NCBI RefSeq assembly: GCF_020511155.1
Contig: NZ_CP041216.1
Coordinates: forward strand, 124,001 to 188,000
Direction of reading: 5' to 3'
Length of the DNA: 64,000 nucleotides
Source of the DNA: Shewanella glacialimarina
GTDB lineage: Bacteria; Pseudomonadota; Gammaproteobacteria; Enterobacterales; Shewanellaceae
Shown piece after piece: positions 1 through 9,500 of this stretch. Within the stretch, counting starts at the first letter, position 1. Every line of letters begins with the position of its first letter. The position numbers and the translations under genes were made by a program. Under the pieces are notes generated by a model. That model worked only from the letters and a program-made list of their open reading frames with translations. It had not been told where the DNA came from and did not search any database.

Positions 1-1
1 T

Positions 2-508
2 CAAAGTGGTGACAACCTACTTGGGTCAGAAACTGAAGCATTGGTGTTTTATCGGTTAGGTTGGTTAAACCCTGATGGTATTCTACCCCGAGGCAGTATC
101 CAGTCGGTTGCCTATGTTGTTCAAGGTGGTCGCTTAGAACGTTGGTATTATCCTTACCCAGAGCCTGAAAGTGCAGCAGAGCCATTAAAAACGCTTATTA
201 TTGAGAATGTATTATCAATAGAGTACTCATTTTATATTAATGATAAATGGGAGCGAAAAACCGATGGCACCACCATGCCAAAAGGAATTGCAATTAACCT
301 GGAAATTGAGGGTTTAGGAAAAATTCAACGCCAGTTTTTATTACCCAAAGGTGCATCAGCACCTAAACCCGGTGATAACAATGAGCCTAATGATGGCTCA
401 GATGATAGTAATGGATCTGATAATAAGAGTAATGCTGGCAGTGGTGGCGAAGATACTGATGATAATGGCCGTAATGTCGGCAATGGTAATGATGGTGGAC
501 GAGGTTGA
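2..508 (+). CDS. gspJ: Type II secretion minor pseudopilin GspJ (5'-truncated by window edge)
   Basis: This is the C-terminal part of GspJ, a minor pseudopilin in the tip of the type II secretion pseudopilus. The reading frame is open from the first bases of the window, so the N-terminal prepilin leader lies outside; the TTG at 41 is not the real start. Visible family features are the stretch ALVFYRLGWLNPDG and the following beta-rich region with VQGGRLERWYYP. The tail after about codon 120 is low-complexity (Gly, Asn, Asp, Ser), as often seen at the end of Shewanella and Vibrio GspJ. The stop codon TGA at 506-508 shares one base with the ATG of gspK, pointing to translational coupling. The identification is secure from sequence and operon position. 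Confidence 0.93.
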   Translation, partial: QSGDNLLGSETEALVFYRLGWLNPDGILPRGSIQSVAYVVQGGRLERWYYPYPEPESAAEPLKTLIIENVLSIEYSFYINDKWERKTDGTTMPKGIAINLEIEGLGKIQRQFLLPKGASAPKPGDNNEPNDGSDDSNGSDNKSNAGSGGEDTDDNGRNVGNGNDGGRG

Positions 509-1497
509 TGGGGCGTCATAAGCAGCAGGGCGTAGCCATGATAGTGGTTATTTTAATTGTTGCTGTGGTAGTGACAATTGCCACTAATATCACCAGCCGC
601 AACCAACTCTCAATGCGTCGTACACTTAATTTAGCACAATATGATCAGGCTTATTGGTATGCCCTGTCCGGCGAAGAGTTGGCAATGAAAGTACTCAAAC
701 AAGACTTTGAAGACGCCGACGGTAATATCGTTCATCGCCAGCAATATTGGGCATTAGCCGATGTGATTTTTCCTGTTGAAGACGGCCAAATTGCCGGTGA
801 AATACAGGATATGCGTGCCTGTTTCAACTTGAATGCCGTAGGGCTTGAGTCAAAAGAAGTTGAAAATGGGCAGCCAAAATTAACCTTGGCGGCTAAGCAA
901 TTTCAAGGGATATTAATTGCCCTAGGCATGGATGAGTTTGGTGCAGAGCGCTTAACTCATACCCTAAAAGATTATATTGATGAAGATACTTTATCGGGTC
1001 CATTTGGTGCAGAAGATGCCGAATATGAGTCTCGAAAAGTACCGTATCGTGCAGCGAATACATTAATGCAGCATCGTAGTGAGCTTCGTGCAGTGCTGGG
1101 CTTTACCCAAGATATATATGTAACACTATTACCCTATATTTGTGCAATACCCGGTGATGATCGCCAATTGCTAAATGTGAATACTATTGAAGTTGAACAA
1201 GCGGCGTTAATGGTAGGCATGTTGGATAATCAGATTTCTATTGCCGATGCCGAAAATATTATTAACCAGCGACCAGCAGATGGTTTTGAAAAAATAGAAG
1301 ATTTTTGGGATAACTCCTCAGTTAGAGGAATAAAGTCTGAAGCGACTCTTCGTTCAAGCTTTGTGATTACGAGTGATTATTTTTTACTGCACTCAGGTGC
1401 CAAAGTAGATAATGCAATATTCAGAATGGACAGTGTATTGAAGCGCAGTGGCAATAATTTAGATGTCATCACTCGCCAGTACGGTGGCCAACAATAA
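508..1497 (+). CDS. gspK: Type II secretion minor pseudopilin GspK
   Basis: GspK is the large minor pseudopilin that caps the pseudopilus with GspI and GspJ in the inner membrane/periplasm. The 329-residue product begins with a short prepilin leader; cleavage is expected after Gly8 (QQG/VAMIVV), followed by a hydrophobic helix to about residue 29. As usual for GspK, there is no Glu at position +5 of the mature protein. The family signature ACFNLNAV and two helix-hairpin-helix-like segments (near ININTL-type and NIINQRPADGF) are present. The start was set at the ATG at 508, which overlaps the gspJ stop, rather than the TTG one codon earlier. It lies inside gspJKLMN. Confidence 0.95.
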   Translation: MGRHKQQGVAMIVVILIVAVVVTIATNITSRNQLSMRRTLNLAQYDQAYWYALSGEELAMKVLKQDFEDADGNIVHRQQYWALADVIFPVEDGQIAGEIQDMRACFNLNAVGLESKEVENGQPKLTLAAKQFQGILIALGMDEFGAERLTHTLKDYIDEDTLSGPFGAEDAEYESRKVPYRAANTLMQHRSELRAVLGFTQDIYVTLLPYICAIPGDDRQLLNVNTIEVEQAALMVGMLDNQISIADAENIINQRPADGFEKIEDFWDNSSVRGIKSEATLRSSFVITSDYFLLHSGAKVDNAIFRMDSVLKRSGNNLDVITRQYGGQQ

Positions 1498-1545
1498 TAA
1501 CAAACTCAACCGCATGATGTGGTAAGAGATTGGTGGAGAATAACA

Positions 1546-2763
1546 GTGTCTGAAAGGCTATTTATCCGATTAGGTAAAACAGCAGATCACCCATGTTCAT
1601 GGTTAGTGTGGTCTGAGCAGGAGCAAGAAATTATTGCTTCAGGCGAATTACCCGATGCGCTCAGTCTTAACAGCTTAACAGCTCGTGTGGGTAATCGACC
1701 TGTTGATGTGTTAGTGCCAGCAGCAAGCATGACGTTAACTAAAATAGCGGTACCTGAAAAAGGCCAACGTCAAGCGCTTAAGGCGTTGCCATTTATGCTG
1801 GAAGAGTCCATTGCCAGTGATGTAGATAATATGCATTTTGTGGTAGGAACCCGCCATGGTGACAATGTTAATGTGGTCGCGGTTGAGCATCAACAAATGC
1901 AATTATGGCTAACATGGTTAATGGATGCAGGTTTAAAAGCAAAACGCATTGTACCAGATTGCTTAGCCTTACCCCTTGAGCAATGTCGCTGGGCTATTAT
2001 GAGCTTTGGTGATGAGTATTTATTGCGTACTGGCGAAGGTTCGGGTGTGAGTTTGCCTAAAACCTGGACTGAGCTTGCGCTACCAAAGTTAGTCGCAGAG
2101 GCGCAAAAAAGTGCCGCTATCGAGCAGACCATTGATGTTGCCTGTTATAGCGAAGGGGTAACCTTTAACGCTAACCATATAACGCTGTCACCTAAGCCGC
2201 TTGAACTCCCTATGATGGTATTGGCCAAAGGTATTTTGAATGCCCCGGTTAACCTATTATCAGGTGCATATAAGCCAAAGCGTGAATACAGCAAACACCT
2301 TATGTTATGGCGTAATGCTGCGATTATGATGGTAGCTGTTTTGGTATTGGCGCTCGTTAATAAAGGTTTGGCAATTTCTCAATTAAATCATCAGACAGCG
2401 GCAATGAAAATTCAAAGTGAGGCGATATTTAAGTCTGTAGCGCCAAGCATTAATCGTATTGTGGATATTCGCTCCCAAATCAATAGCCAGTTGCGCAGTA
2501 TGCAAGGTCAAGGTGGTGGAGTGGCATTTTTTGAAATGTTAGATGGGTTGAAGCCCGCATTTTCCAGTGTACCTCAACTTAAACCCACCTCATTGCGTTT
2601 TGATGCAAACCGTAATGAATTAAGGATGCAGGTTGTTGCTGACAATTATGCCCAATTAGATAAATTTAAAGAAATTGTCAGTAAAGACTTCCAGCTCGAT
2701 GGCGGTGCAATGAACAGTAATGAAGACAGTGTTACCAGCACACTAACCTTGAGGAGCAAATAA
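1546..2763 (+). CDS. gspL: Type II secretion inner-membrane protein GspL
   Basis: GspL is a bitopic inner-membrane protein linking the cytoplasmic ATPase GspE to GspM and the pseudopilus. I chose the GTG at 1546 (MSERLFIRLG), preceded by GGAG at about 10 bases, over the in-frame GTG at 1519; this gives 405 residues, the normal family length. An actin-like cytoplasmic domain fills roughly the first 240 residues, a single membrane helix lies near 253-275 (LWRNAAIMMVAVLVLAL), and a periplasmic ferredoxin-like domain follows. It sits 48 bases after gspK and 1 base before gspM. Confidence 0.93.
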   Translation: MSERLFIRLGKTADHPCSWLVWSEQEQEIIASGELPDALSLNSLTARVGNRPVDVLVPAASMTLTKIAVPEKGQRQALKALPFMLEESIASDVDNMHFVVGTRHGDNVNVVAVEHQQMQLWLTWLMDAGLKAKRIVPDCLALPLEQCRWAIMSFGDEYLLRTGEGSGVSLPKTWTELALPKLVAEAQKSAAIEQTIDVACYSEGVTFNANHITLSPKPLELPMMVLAKGILNAPVNLLSGAYKPKREYSKHLMLWRNAAIMMVAVLVLALVNKGLAISQLNHQTAAMKIQSEAIFKSVAPSINRIVDIRSQINSQLRSMQGQGGGVAFFEMLDGLKPAFSSVPQLKPTSLRFDANRNELRMQVVADNYAQLDKFKEIVSKDFQLDGGAMNSNEDSVTSTLTLRSK

Positions 2764-2764
2764 G

Positions 2765-3241
2765 ATGGATAATTTGCGTATTTGGTGGCAAGGCTTAGTG
2801 CATCGAGAGCAACAACTAGTTGGTTTTTGTAGTGTGATTGTGGTGATTGGTATTTTGTATTGGGGAGTATGGTCGCCTATTTCAAATGCTCAACAAACAG
2901 CCGAGCGTAATTATAATGCTGAGCTGCAAAACTTAAATTATGTGAAGCAAACAGCCAATAAGATAGCTGGCCTTGAAAAAGCCGGAGCGAAAGTTCAAGC
3001 TAGCGGCAGTTTAAGCTCGATTGTGAACCAAACTGCCAGCCAATATAATTTAGAGATAACTCGAATGCAGCCGCAGGATGATAAAATTCAACTGTGGATG
3101 GACGAAGTGCCATTTGACTCGCTGTTAGACTATTTACATAATTTGGTTGATCAAAAAGGTTTAACGTTAGATAGCGTCGATTTATCAGATTCAGATACGG
3201 CGGGTTTTGTTAATGTCAGACGTATTCAGTTGTCTCAGTAA
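2765..3241 (+). CDS. gspM: Type II secretion inner-membrane protein GspM
   Basis: GspM is the small bitopic partner of GspL in the inner-membrane platform. The 158-residue product has a short cytoplasmic N-terminus, one membrane helix at about residues 17-36 (VGFCSVIVVIGILYWGVW) and a periplasmic domain with a ferredoxin-like fold expected at the C-terminus (IQLWMDEVPFDSLLDYL). Length and layout match the family. It starts one base after the gspL stop, and its stop precedes gspN by three bases, so the three are almost certainly co-translated. Confidence 0.93.
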   Translation: MDNLRIWWQGLVHREQQLVGFCSVIVVIGILYWGVWSPISNAQQTAERNYNAELQNLNYVKQTANKIAGLEKAGAKVQASGSLSSIVNQTASQYNLEITRMQPQDDKIQLWMDEVPFDSLLDYLHNLVDQKGLTLDSVDLSDSDTAGFVNVRRIQLSQ

Positions 3242-3244
3242 GGA

Positions 3245-4012
3245 ATGTTTGTGAAATTATTTGTCAAAATTGGCATTGCTGTAGTGGTGTATTTGATTTT
3301 TTTGATTGTATATTTACCTGCCAGTCTGTTAGTGAGCGTAGCGCCATTACCGAATAATATTCAGTTTGCGGGTGTGGACGGTACTTTATGGGATGGTAAA
3401 GCCGATCTGGTGCGTATCGATCAACGCCAATTAGAACAGGTGAGTTGGCAGTTAAGTCCGTGGGCATTGTTTATTGGCCGTGCAGATATTGATTTTAAAA
3501 TCGGTACGCGGGCAACGGCTGTCAGCAGTAAAGGCAGTATCAGTTACTCTTTTTCCGGTTTGCAGGTTGAAAATTTACGCTTTGATGCGCCCAATAGTTT
3601 TATTGTTGCGGGAGCACGCTTGCCGTTTAGAGCGCAATTAAATGGTGACATTAGTTTAATGGTAGAGAAGCTAGAGCAGGGTCTGCCCTGGTGTGAGCAG
3701 CTCAAAGGTAAGTTGTTTTTAAACAGTACCCATGTCATTAATCAATTTGGCGAATATCCATTAGGTAATATTGCTTTAGGTCTGAACTGCCTTGATGGTC
3801 AAGTGCAATTAACTACCGACGAGCAATTGAATCAATTAGGTTTGGTGGGCACTATTACTTTGGCTGAAAATAATCTGGTTAAAGTCAGTGCTAAAATAAA
3901 ACCCACAGCGGCTCAGCCAAAAGATTTAACCGAAGCTTTAGCATTTTTGGGTAGACAAGATAGCCAAGGATATTATCCGATTAACTATCAAGGTGCTATT
4001 CCGGGTTTATAA
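3245..4012 (+). CDS. gspN: Type II secretion protein GspN
   Basis: GspN is an accessory type II secretion component found in only some systems, including Shewanella and Vibrio; its precise role is unsettled. The 255-residue product has an N-terminal membrane anchor (about residues 7-30) and a periplasmic domain with the family segment FAGVDGTLWDGKA followed by WQLSPWALFIGRADIDF. It is the last gene of the operon and is followed by a strong hairpin terminator. Confidence 0.9.
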   Translation: MFVKLFVKIGIAVVVYLIFLIVYLPASLLVSVAPLPNNIQFAGVDGTLWDGKADLVRIDQRQLEQVSWQLSPWALFIGRADIDFKIGTRATAVSSKGSISYSFSGLQVENLRFDAPNSFIVAGARLPFRAQLNGDISLMVEKLEQGLPWCEQLKGKLFLNSTHVINQFGEYPLGNIALGLNCLDGQVQLTTDEQLNQLGLVGTITLAENNLVKVSAKIKPTAAQPKDLTEALAFLGRQDSQGYYPINYQGAIPGL

Positions 4013-4052
4013 GCGTCAGCGAGTGCTGAGCGTTCGAGTATTGATTATGATA

Positions 4053-4075
4053 GGGCGCACTAGCGCCCTTTTTTT
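4053..4075 (+). terminator. Rho-independent terminator after gspN
   Basis: Hairpin with arms GGGCGC and GCGCCC around the loop ACTA, followed by a run of seven T on the + strand. It closes the gsp operon. Confidence 0.85.
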
Positions 4076-4123
4076 CATCAGTGAGGTTATGGACAATTGC
4101 GCCATTACTACCTTGGGCTAGCG

Positions 4124-4798
4124 TTATAGATGTTGGCCTGCAAGTAACTCTTCTAATAAATGATGGTAATCATCAATTGCCGGAAAATCATTAAATAGCT
4201 TATGGCCTTTTTGGCTGTCAGGATTCTTTATGCCTAGCTGAAACCCTATGCCCGCCTTTTTCGATGCGGCTAAAATCGGTTCACTGTCATCAATAAATAA
4301 ACATCTGGCGGGATCTAGCTGATATTTTTCAATCGCCGTCAACCAGAACTGCGGATGCTCTTTAGGGTAACCCGTTTCATGACTTGATAACATTGCATCT
4401 AAACCCTGTGCCAGTTCAGTATGCTCAAGTTTTAACGCTAAACTTTTAGGGTGGGCATTGGTGAATAAGATACGTTTTTTATTCATAGCACCCAATGCCA
4501 TAAGAAAAGGCATGCTGTCTTGACGCATTTGAATGCGTTCAACAAGTGAATAATGCAGAGTGAGAATATCAAGCTCAAGCTGCTGCTGCCAATAATCTAA
4601 ACAATACCAATCTAATGTGCCAGTCACTTTGTGGTAAGCGTTTTCGACTAATTGCTTGGCCGCATCAAGGCTAATTTGTCTTTGTTGGCTTAATTGCTGC
4701 GGCACTAAAGTAAGCCAAAAATGGTTATCAAAGTGTAAATCCAGCAAGGTGCCGTCCATGTCGAGTAACACTGTATCTATGTTATTCCAGTTAAACAT
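4124..4798 (-). CDS. yrfG: HAD-family GMP/IMP nucleotidase (YrfG-like)
   Basis: A haloacid-dehalogenase hydrolase of 224 residues, closest in my recognition to E. coli YrfG, a purine 5'-nucleotidase. HAD motif I is LLDMDGTLLDL near the N-terminus, motif II is the TNAHP segment, and motif III/IV is the segment with CLFIDDSEPIL, with the catalytic Asp residues all present. The start was set at the ATG at 4798, seven bases after AAGGA on the minus strand, rather than the TTG one codon upstream. It is convergent with the gsp operon. Substrate preference is inferred from the family only. Confidence 0.85.
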   Translation of the reverse strand: MFNWNNIDTVLLDMDGTLLDLHFDNHFWLTLVPQQLSQQRQISLDAAKQLVENAYHKVTGTLDWYCLDYWQQQLELDILTLHYSLVERIQMRQDSMPFLMALGAMNKKRILFTNAHPKSLALKLEHTELAQGLDAMLSSHETGYPKEHPQFWLTAIEKYQLDPARCLFIDDSEPILAASKKAGIGFQLGIKNPDSQKGHKLFNDFPAIDDYHHLLEELLAGQHL

Positions 4799-5129
4799 CA
4801 ATAAATCCTTTGCAGATAAAAAGTTTAGCCATCACTTGTCATTCTTCCTTTATATACTAGCCTCAACAAGCGTGCTGAATGTTTAAGCGTCACTTTGATA
4901 AGTTTATAAATTCATTATCTTTGCTAATGTGACTCAACGCAATTTAACAAATTTAACAGCATATAGTGACAATAGTTCGGAGTTAAATTCGGACCTTACT
5001 TAAAAATGCAGGGTGACCTTATGTGAATAAACACTATTTTCAAGATGTTTTGACATTGTGCAGCAGAGCAGCAAGTTAAGTATGTTAGCTACCTTCAGTT
5101 GCTAACTATGTCTTATTTTTGGAGTACTA
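4799..5129. other. Intergenic region, divergent promoters expected
   Basis: Gene-free stretch of 331 bases between divergent yrfG and the acetyltransferase gene. It should hold both promoters. A short direct repeat TTCGGA...TTCGGA at about 4976-4993 is the only structure I noticed; no operator is recognised. Confidence 0.4.
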
Positions 5130-5624
5130 ATGTTAAGTCAGCTAAACCCACTATTGAATATCAATGTGCGCCCAGCCAGTGATGATGACGTATTTATTAT
5201 GGCGCAGCTATTTTATTCTACCCGTAGCGATTTCTATCAACTTGGATTACCCCAAGTTACAGTTGATATGCTACTGCAGCAGCAATATCAACTTCAACAA
5301 ATGTCCTACAAAAATCAATTCCCCAACGTAATGGATTATATCCTGTGCCGCCAAGCTCAGATAATTGGCAAGCTGACCTTAGAGGTTAAGCCAGAATATT
5401 TGTGGCTTGTCGATTTGGTGATAGCGCCTGACACCCGTAGCAAAGGCGTTGGCACCGCAGTGTTAGAAGCGCTTAAGCAAGATGCCAAGGGGCGGCAAGT
5501 CCCCATTTACTTGTCTGTAGCGATAGATAATCCAAGAGCGAAAGCACTTTATTATCAGCAAGGTTTTACTATACAAGGTGTTACGGATACTCATGAAAGC
5601 ATGCAGTGGCAATACCGCACATAA
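5130..5624 (+). CDS. GNAT-family N-acetyltransferase
   Basis: A 164-residue GCN5-related acetyltransferase. The acetyl-CoA pyrophosphate loop is visible as VIAPDTRSKGVGTAVLEAL (the R/Q-x-x-G-x-G/A pattern at RSKGVG), followed by the strand-helix segment SVAIDNPRAKALYYQQGF typical of motif B. The ATG at 5130 is preceded by GGAG at a good distance. It stands alone between divergent yrfG and the tail-collar gene, so the substrate cannot be inferred. Confidence 0.85.
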   Translation: MLSQLNPLLNINVRPASDDDVFIMAQLFYSTRSDFYQLGLPQVTVDMLLQQQYQLQQMSYKNQFPNVMDYILCRQAQIIGKLTLEVKPEYLWLVDLVIAPDTRSKGVGTAVLEALKQDAKGRQVPIYLSVAIDNPRAKALYYQQGFTIQGVTDTHESMQWQYRT

Positions 5625-5874
5625 ATGACATTACTTAAATATAGCACCCATGTATCTTTTTTTATGCCTATACCCTTGCAGTGTCGTTTTTTTTACTACA
5701 CTTGTATCGTTTGGGTCATTGTAATTGTTTTTAGGTGATACGCAGTAAAGCGCAAAGGGCTTATTAGCGATAAATTTAGGTAACGCGTTTTGTGCTTAAA
5801 ATATCACAAGTCCTGACGTTTAAAACAAGCAAGATTAAATAGACTTAATCGTAAATAATCTAAGGAGAGAAAAC

Positions 5875-6441
5875 ATGTCAGAACCATTTACTGGAGAAAT
5901 CCGCATGGTGGGTTTCAACTTCGTGCCACGTGGCTGGGCCTTATGTGATGGGCAGATAATTTCAATTGTGCAAAACCAAGCGCTTTTTGCTTTGCTAGGC
6001 ACCACCTATGGTGGTGATGGTATAACGACCTTTGCCTTACCTGATTTTCGTGGCCGTAGCCCTGTTTGTATGGGGGCTGGGCCAGGATTAACCCCGGTTA
6101 AACAAGGAGTATTAGCAGGTCAGGAATCGGTCCACTTAAGCGTGGAACAGTTACCCGATAGACCCTTGGCGGTGACAGTCAGTGTGGCAATCCCCGCTTC
6201 TGCAGCAGGTGTTAACGTTACAGCTACGCCGACAAATGCTGCAGTATTAGGTCCCATCGCGGCTAGTGGGCGCTCAGGTACCCTCTATGCTACAGATGCT
6301 GCGGATGTAACCTTAAAACCCTTCAATGCAACCGGTAATACAGCATCCTTGGGTAGTGGGGCACCAGTCTCTTTGCGCAATCCAAATATAGGCACTAATT
6401 TCATTATCGCCCTGGAAGGACTGTTTCCATCGCGTAATTAA
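5875..6441 (+). CDS. Phage-tail-collar / microcystin-dependent-protein-like protein
   Basis: A 188-residue protein of the tail-collar domain family (annotated in many genomes as tail fiber or microcystin-dependent protein MdpB). The N-terminal domain shows the hallmark GEIRMVGFNFVPRGWALCDG, then TTYGGDGITTFALPDFRGR and a Gly-rich loop. The C-terminal half is variable and ends in NFIIALEGLFPSRN. AAGGAGAG lies eight bases before the start. No other phage genes are nearby, so this is a chromosomal family member, not part of a prophage. It sits 105 bases upstream of the giant repeat protein in the same orientation. Confidence 0.85.
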   Translation: MSEPFTGEIRMVGFNFVPRGWALCDGQIISIVQNQALFALLGTTYGGDGITTFALPDFRGRSPVCMGAGPGLTPVKQGVLAGQESVHLSVEQLPDRPLAVTVSVAIPASAAGVNVTATPTNAAVLGPIAASGRSGTLYATDAADVTLKPFNATGNTASLGSGAPVSLRNPNIGTNFIIALEGLFPSRN

Positions 6442-6546
6442 CCTTATTTTTTTATGTTCGATAAGCGTTCCTACTTGGAGCGCGTTGTTGTAAAGTGAAA
6501 ATTGTTATCCAGTAAGTGCATCTACCTATTATAAAAAGAGAATATT

Positions 6547-9500
6547 ATGCTTAAAAATATGCTTGCCAATACCATTAACACACTTGGAACTCGTACTAAA
6601 AAATATTGTGTTACTTGGCTCAGACTATGTGTAAGTGTTTTATTCTTGACCATGATGCAACCTGCTTATGCGGCGACGCCTGCCGATGAAAATTATGATG
6701 ATAACGCGCTAGCTGATGTTGCCACGAGCAATTTATTCACCTTGGATGGTGTCAAATACACGCTGACAGGCTCAGGTACATATCGGAATGTTATAGCAAG
6801 TTCAACTGTATTTTCTGCTTTAGGTGACAATGGGGCAGATCGCTATTTGTTTATTGATTATGATAGCGCCTATGGCTTAACGAGCGTCAGAATTGAAGCT
6901 GCCGATGGCAGTGCTTTCCGCTTATCTGGCTTTAGCTTTGATGCTGTTGCGGACGCTAATATTACCGTAACCCCGAACGGCGGTAGTGCACTTTCTTATG
7001 CTAGTAATGGTTTGTATATTACTCAGCAAAATGTTGATACATCAAGTAATACCGACTTTCAAAATATTACCAGCGTAACGTTTGCAGGGGCAAATCTTAG
7101 TATTTTTTTTGATGACTTAAACTTTGAGCCTGCGGTTTTACCCGCGCCTACTATCACCAGCGCAACCTACAACGCCTCGACGGGTGCGTTGGTTGTAACC
7201 GGCACTAATTTCACGGCAACGGCGGGCGCGACCAATGATGTTGTTGCGAACACATTTACCCTAACGGGTGAGGGCTTCGCTACCTACACATTAACCAATA
7301 CCGCCGATGTAGAGATTTCCTCCGCGACCAGTTTCACCTTAACCCTGAGTGCAACTGATCGCGCCAGTGTTAATGTTCTGACCAATAAAAATAATGCCAC
7401 TTCTACTAGCGGAACTAGCTATAACCTTGCCGGTGCGGCAGGTTTTATCGCCAATGCCCCTGCCACAGCAGACTTGACCGCCAATGCTATTACGGTTTCA
7501 AGTGTACCTTTGCCAACAATTTCTACGGCAGCTTACAACGCCAGTACCGGTGTGCTTACGGTGTCAGGAACTGGATTTAGTAGTTTTGCAGGCGCGACTA
7601 ACGACATAGTGGCAAATAAATTTACGCTCCACGGTGAAGCGGGTATGAGTTATACCCTAACCGATACGAGCAACGTTGAAATAACCTCCAATACCAGCTT
7701 TTTGTTAACCTTTAGTGCAACAGATAAGGCCGCCTACAATCTCATCGCCAATAAAAATGGGGGATTATCGACAGATATATCCACCTATTACTTGGAGGCG
7801 GCAGATGATTGGGCTGCAGGTGCGGATCCAACCCTCTTTGTTGAGGATTCTTCGGGTAATAACATTACGGTGACTAATGTCCCTCTGCCGACCATTAGCA
7901 GCGCACTTTATAGCGCCTCTACGGGTGTATTGGCTGTTACCGGGGCTGGCTTCACCAGCTCAGGCCCTGGTGGTAGCGATGATATTATCGCGAATAAATT
8001 TACCCTTAGGGGAGAAGCGGGTGCCACCTACACCTTAACGGATACCGCCAATGTTGAGGTCACCTCGGGTACCAGCTTTACCTTCACGTTGAGCGCCACG
8101 GATAAGTCAGGTGCTAATGCCCTCCTGAATAAAAATGGCACCAGCTCTGTTGATGCCACTACTTACAATCTCGCAGCGGCGGAAGATTGGGCGCCAGGCG
8201 CAGACGCAACCCTGACCATTGCTGATCTGGTTGGCAATGGAATTACCGTTAGTAATGTGTTTGCTGCGCCGGGTGCACCCACAATAGGCACGGCTACAGC
8301 GGGCGATACCCAAGTGTCGGTTACCTTCAGCGCGCCGGGTTCTGATGGTGGCTCAGCGATTACCGGTTATACGGTAACGGCGAGTCCGGGTGGTGCAAGC
8401 GCATCTGGTGCAGGTTCGCCCTTAGTGGTGACGGGTTTGACGAATGGCCAGGCCTATACTTTTACGGTAACGGCTACCAATGGTATTGGCACTGGCTCTA
8501 CCTCGGCAGCCTCAAACAGTGCAACTCCTAAGGCGCCACAAACCATCACTTTCGGCAATCCGGGCACGCAAAATTTTGGCACTACGCCAACACTCAGCGC
8601 GACGGCAACATCTGGTTTAACGCCAACCTTTAGTTCCACCACAACGGGTGTTTGTACCATTACCAGTGGCGGCGCATTGACGTTTGTGACAGCGGGTACT
8701 TGTAGTATTGATGCCGACGAAGTGGGTAATAGCAGCTATCTGGCCGCCGCGACTGTTACGCGCTCATTTAACGTAAATGCGTTAGTGCCAGGCGCACCTA
8801 CAGTGGTGAGTGCCACGGCGGGTGATACCCAAGCCTCTGTGAGTTTCACCGCACCAGTATTTACGGGGGGCGCAGCTATAACCTCATATACAGTGACCTC
8901 AAGCCCTGGCGGCATAACGGGCACAGGTGCAGATTCACCCATTACTGTGACTGGGCTAACCAATGGTGTTGCTTATACCTTTACCGTTGTGGCGACTAAC
9001 TCTGCCGGTGCGGGTTCCGCTTCTGGGGCCTCTAGTGCCATTACACCTAAAGCGGCGCAGACTATTACTTTTAGTAACCCAGGCGCGCAAAACTTCGGTA
9101 CTACGCCAACGTTAAGTGCGTCGTCAACGTCAAGCTTAACGCCAACCTTTACTTCATCCACAACGGGAGTGTGTACTGTTACCAGTGGCGGCGCCTTGAG
9201 CTTTATTACTACAGGCACTTGTACCATTAATGCTGACCAGACGGGTGACGTCAGCTATATAGCGGCAGCGCAGGTGAGCCAGAGTTTCAATGTTATTGCC
9301 GTTGTTGCAGGAGCACCCATTATAGGTACCGCGACAGCAGGGGATACTCAAGCTAGTGTGAGTTTTAGTGCACCTGCCAGTACTGGTGGTGCAGCAATTA
9401 CAGCTTATACCGTCACCTCTAGTCCCGGAGCCTTAACGGGTACGGGTGCAGGTTCACCAATTACAGTGACGGGCTTAACCAATGGTGTTGCCTATACCTT

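Noticed and set aside
5875..6441. Prophage suggested by the tail-collar gene.
   Set aside because: No integrase, capsid, tail or lysis genes and no att repeats; such genes are common as chromosomal singles.
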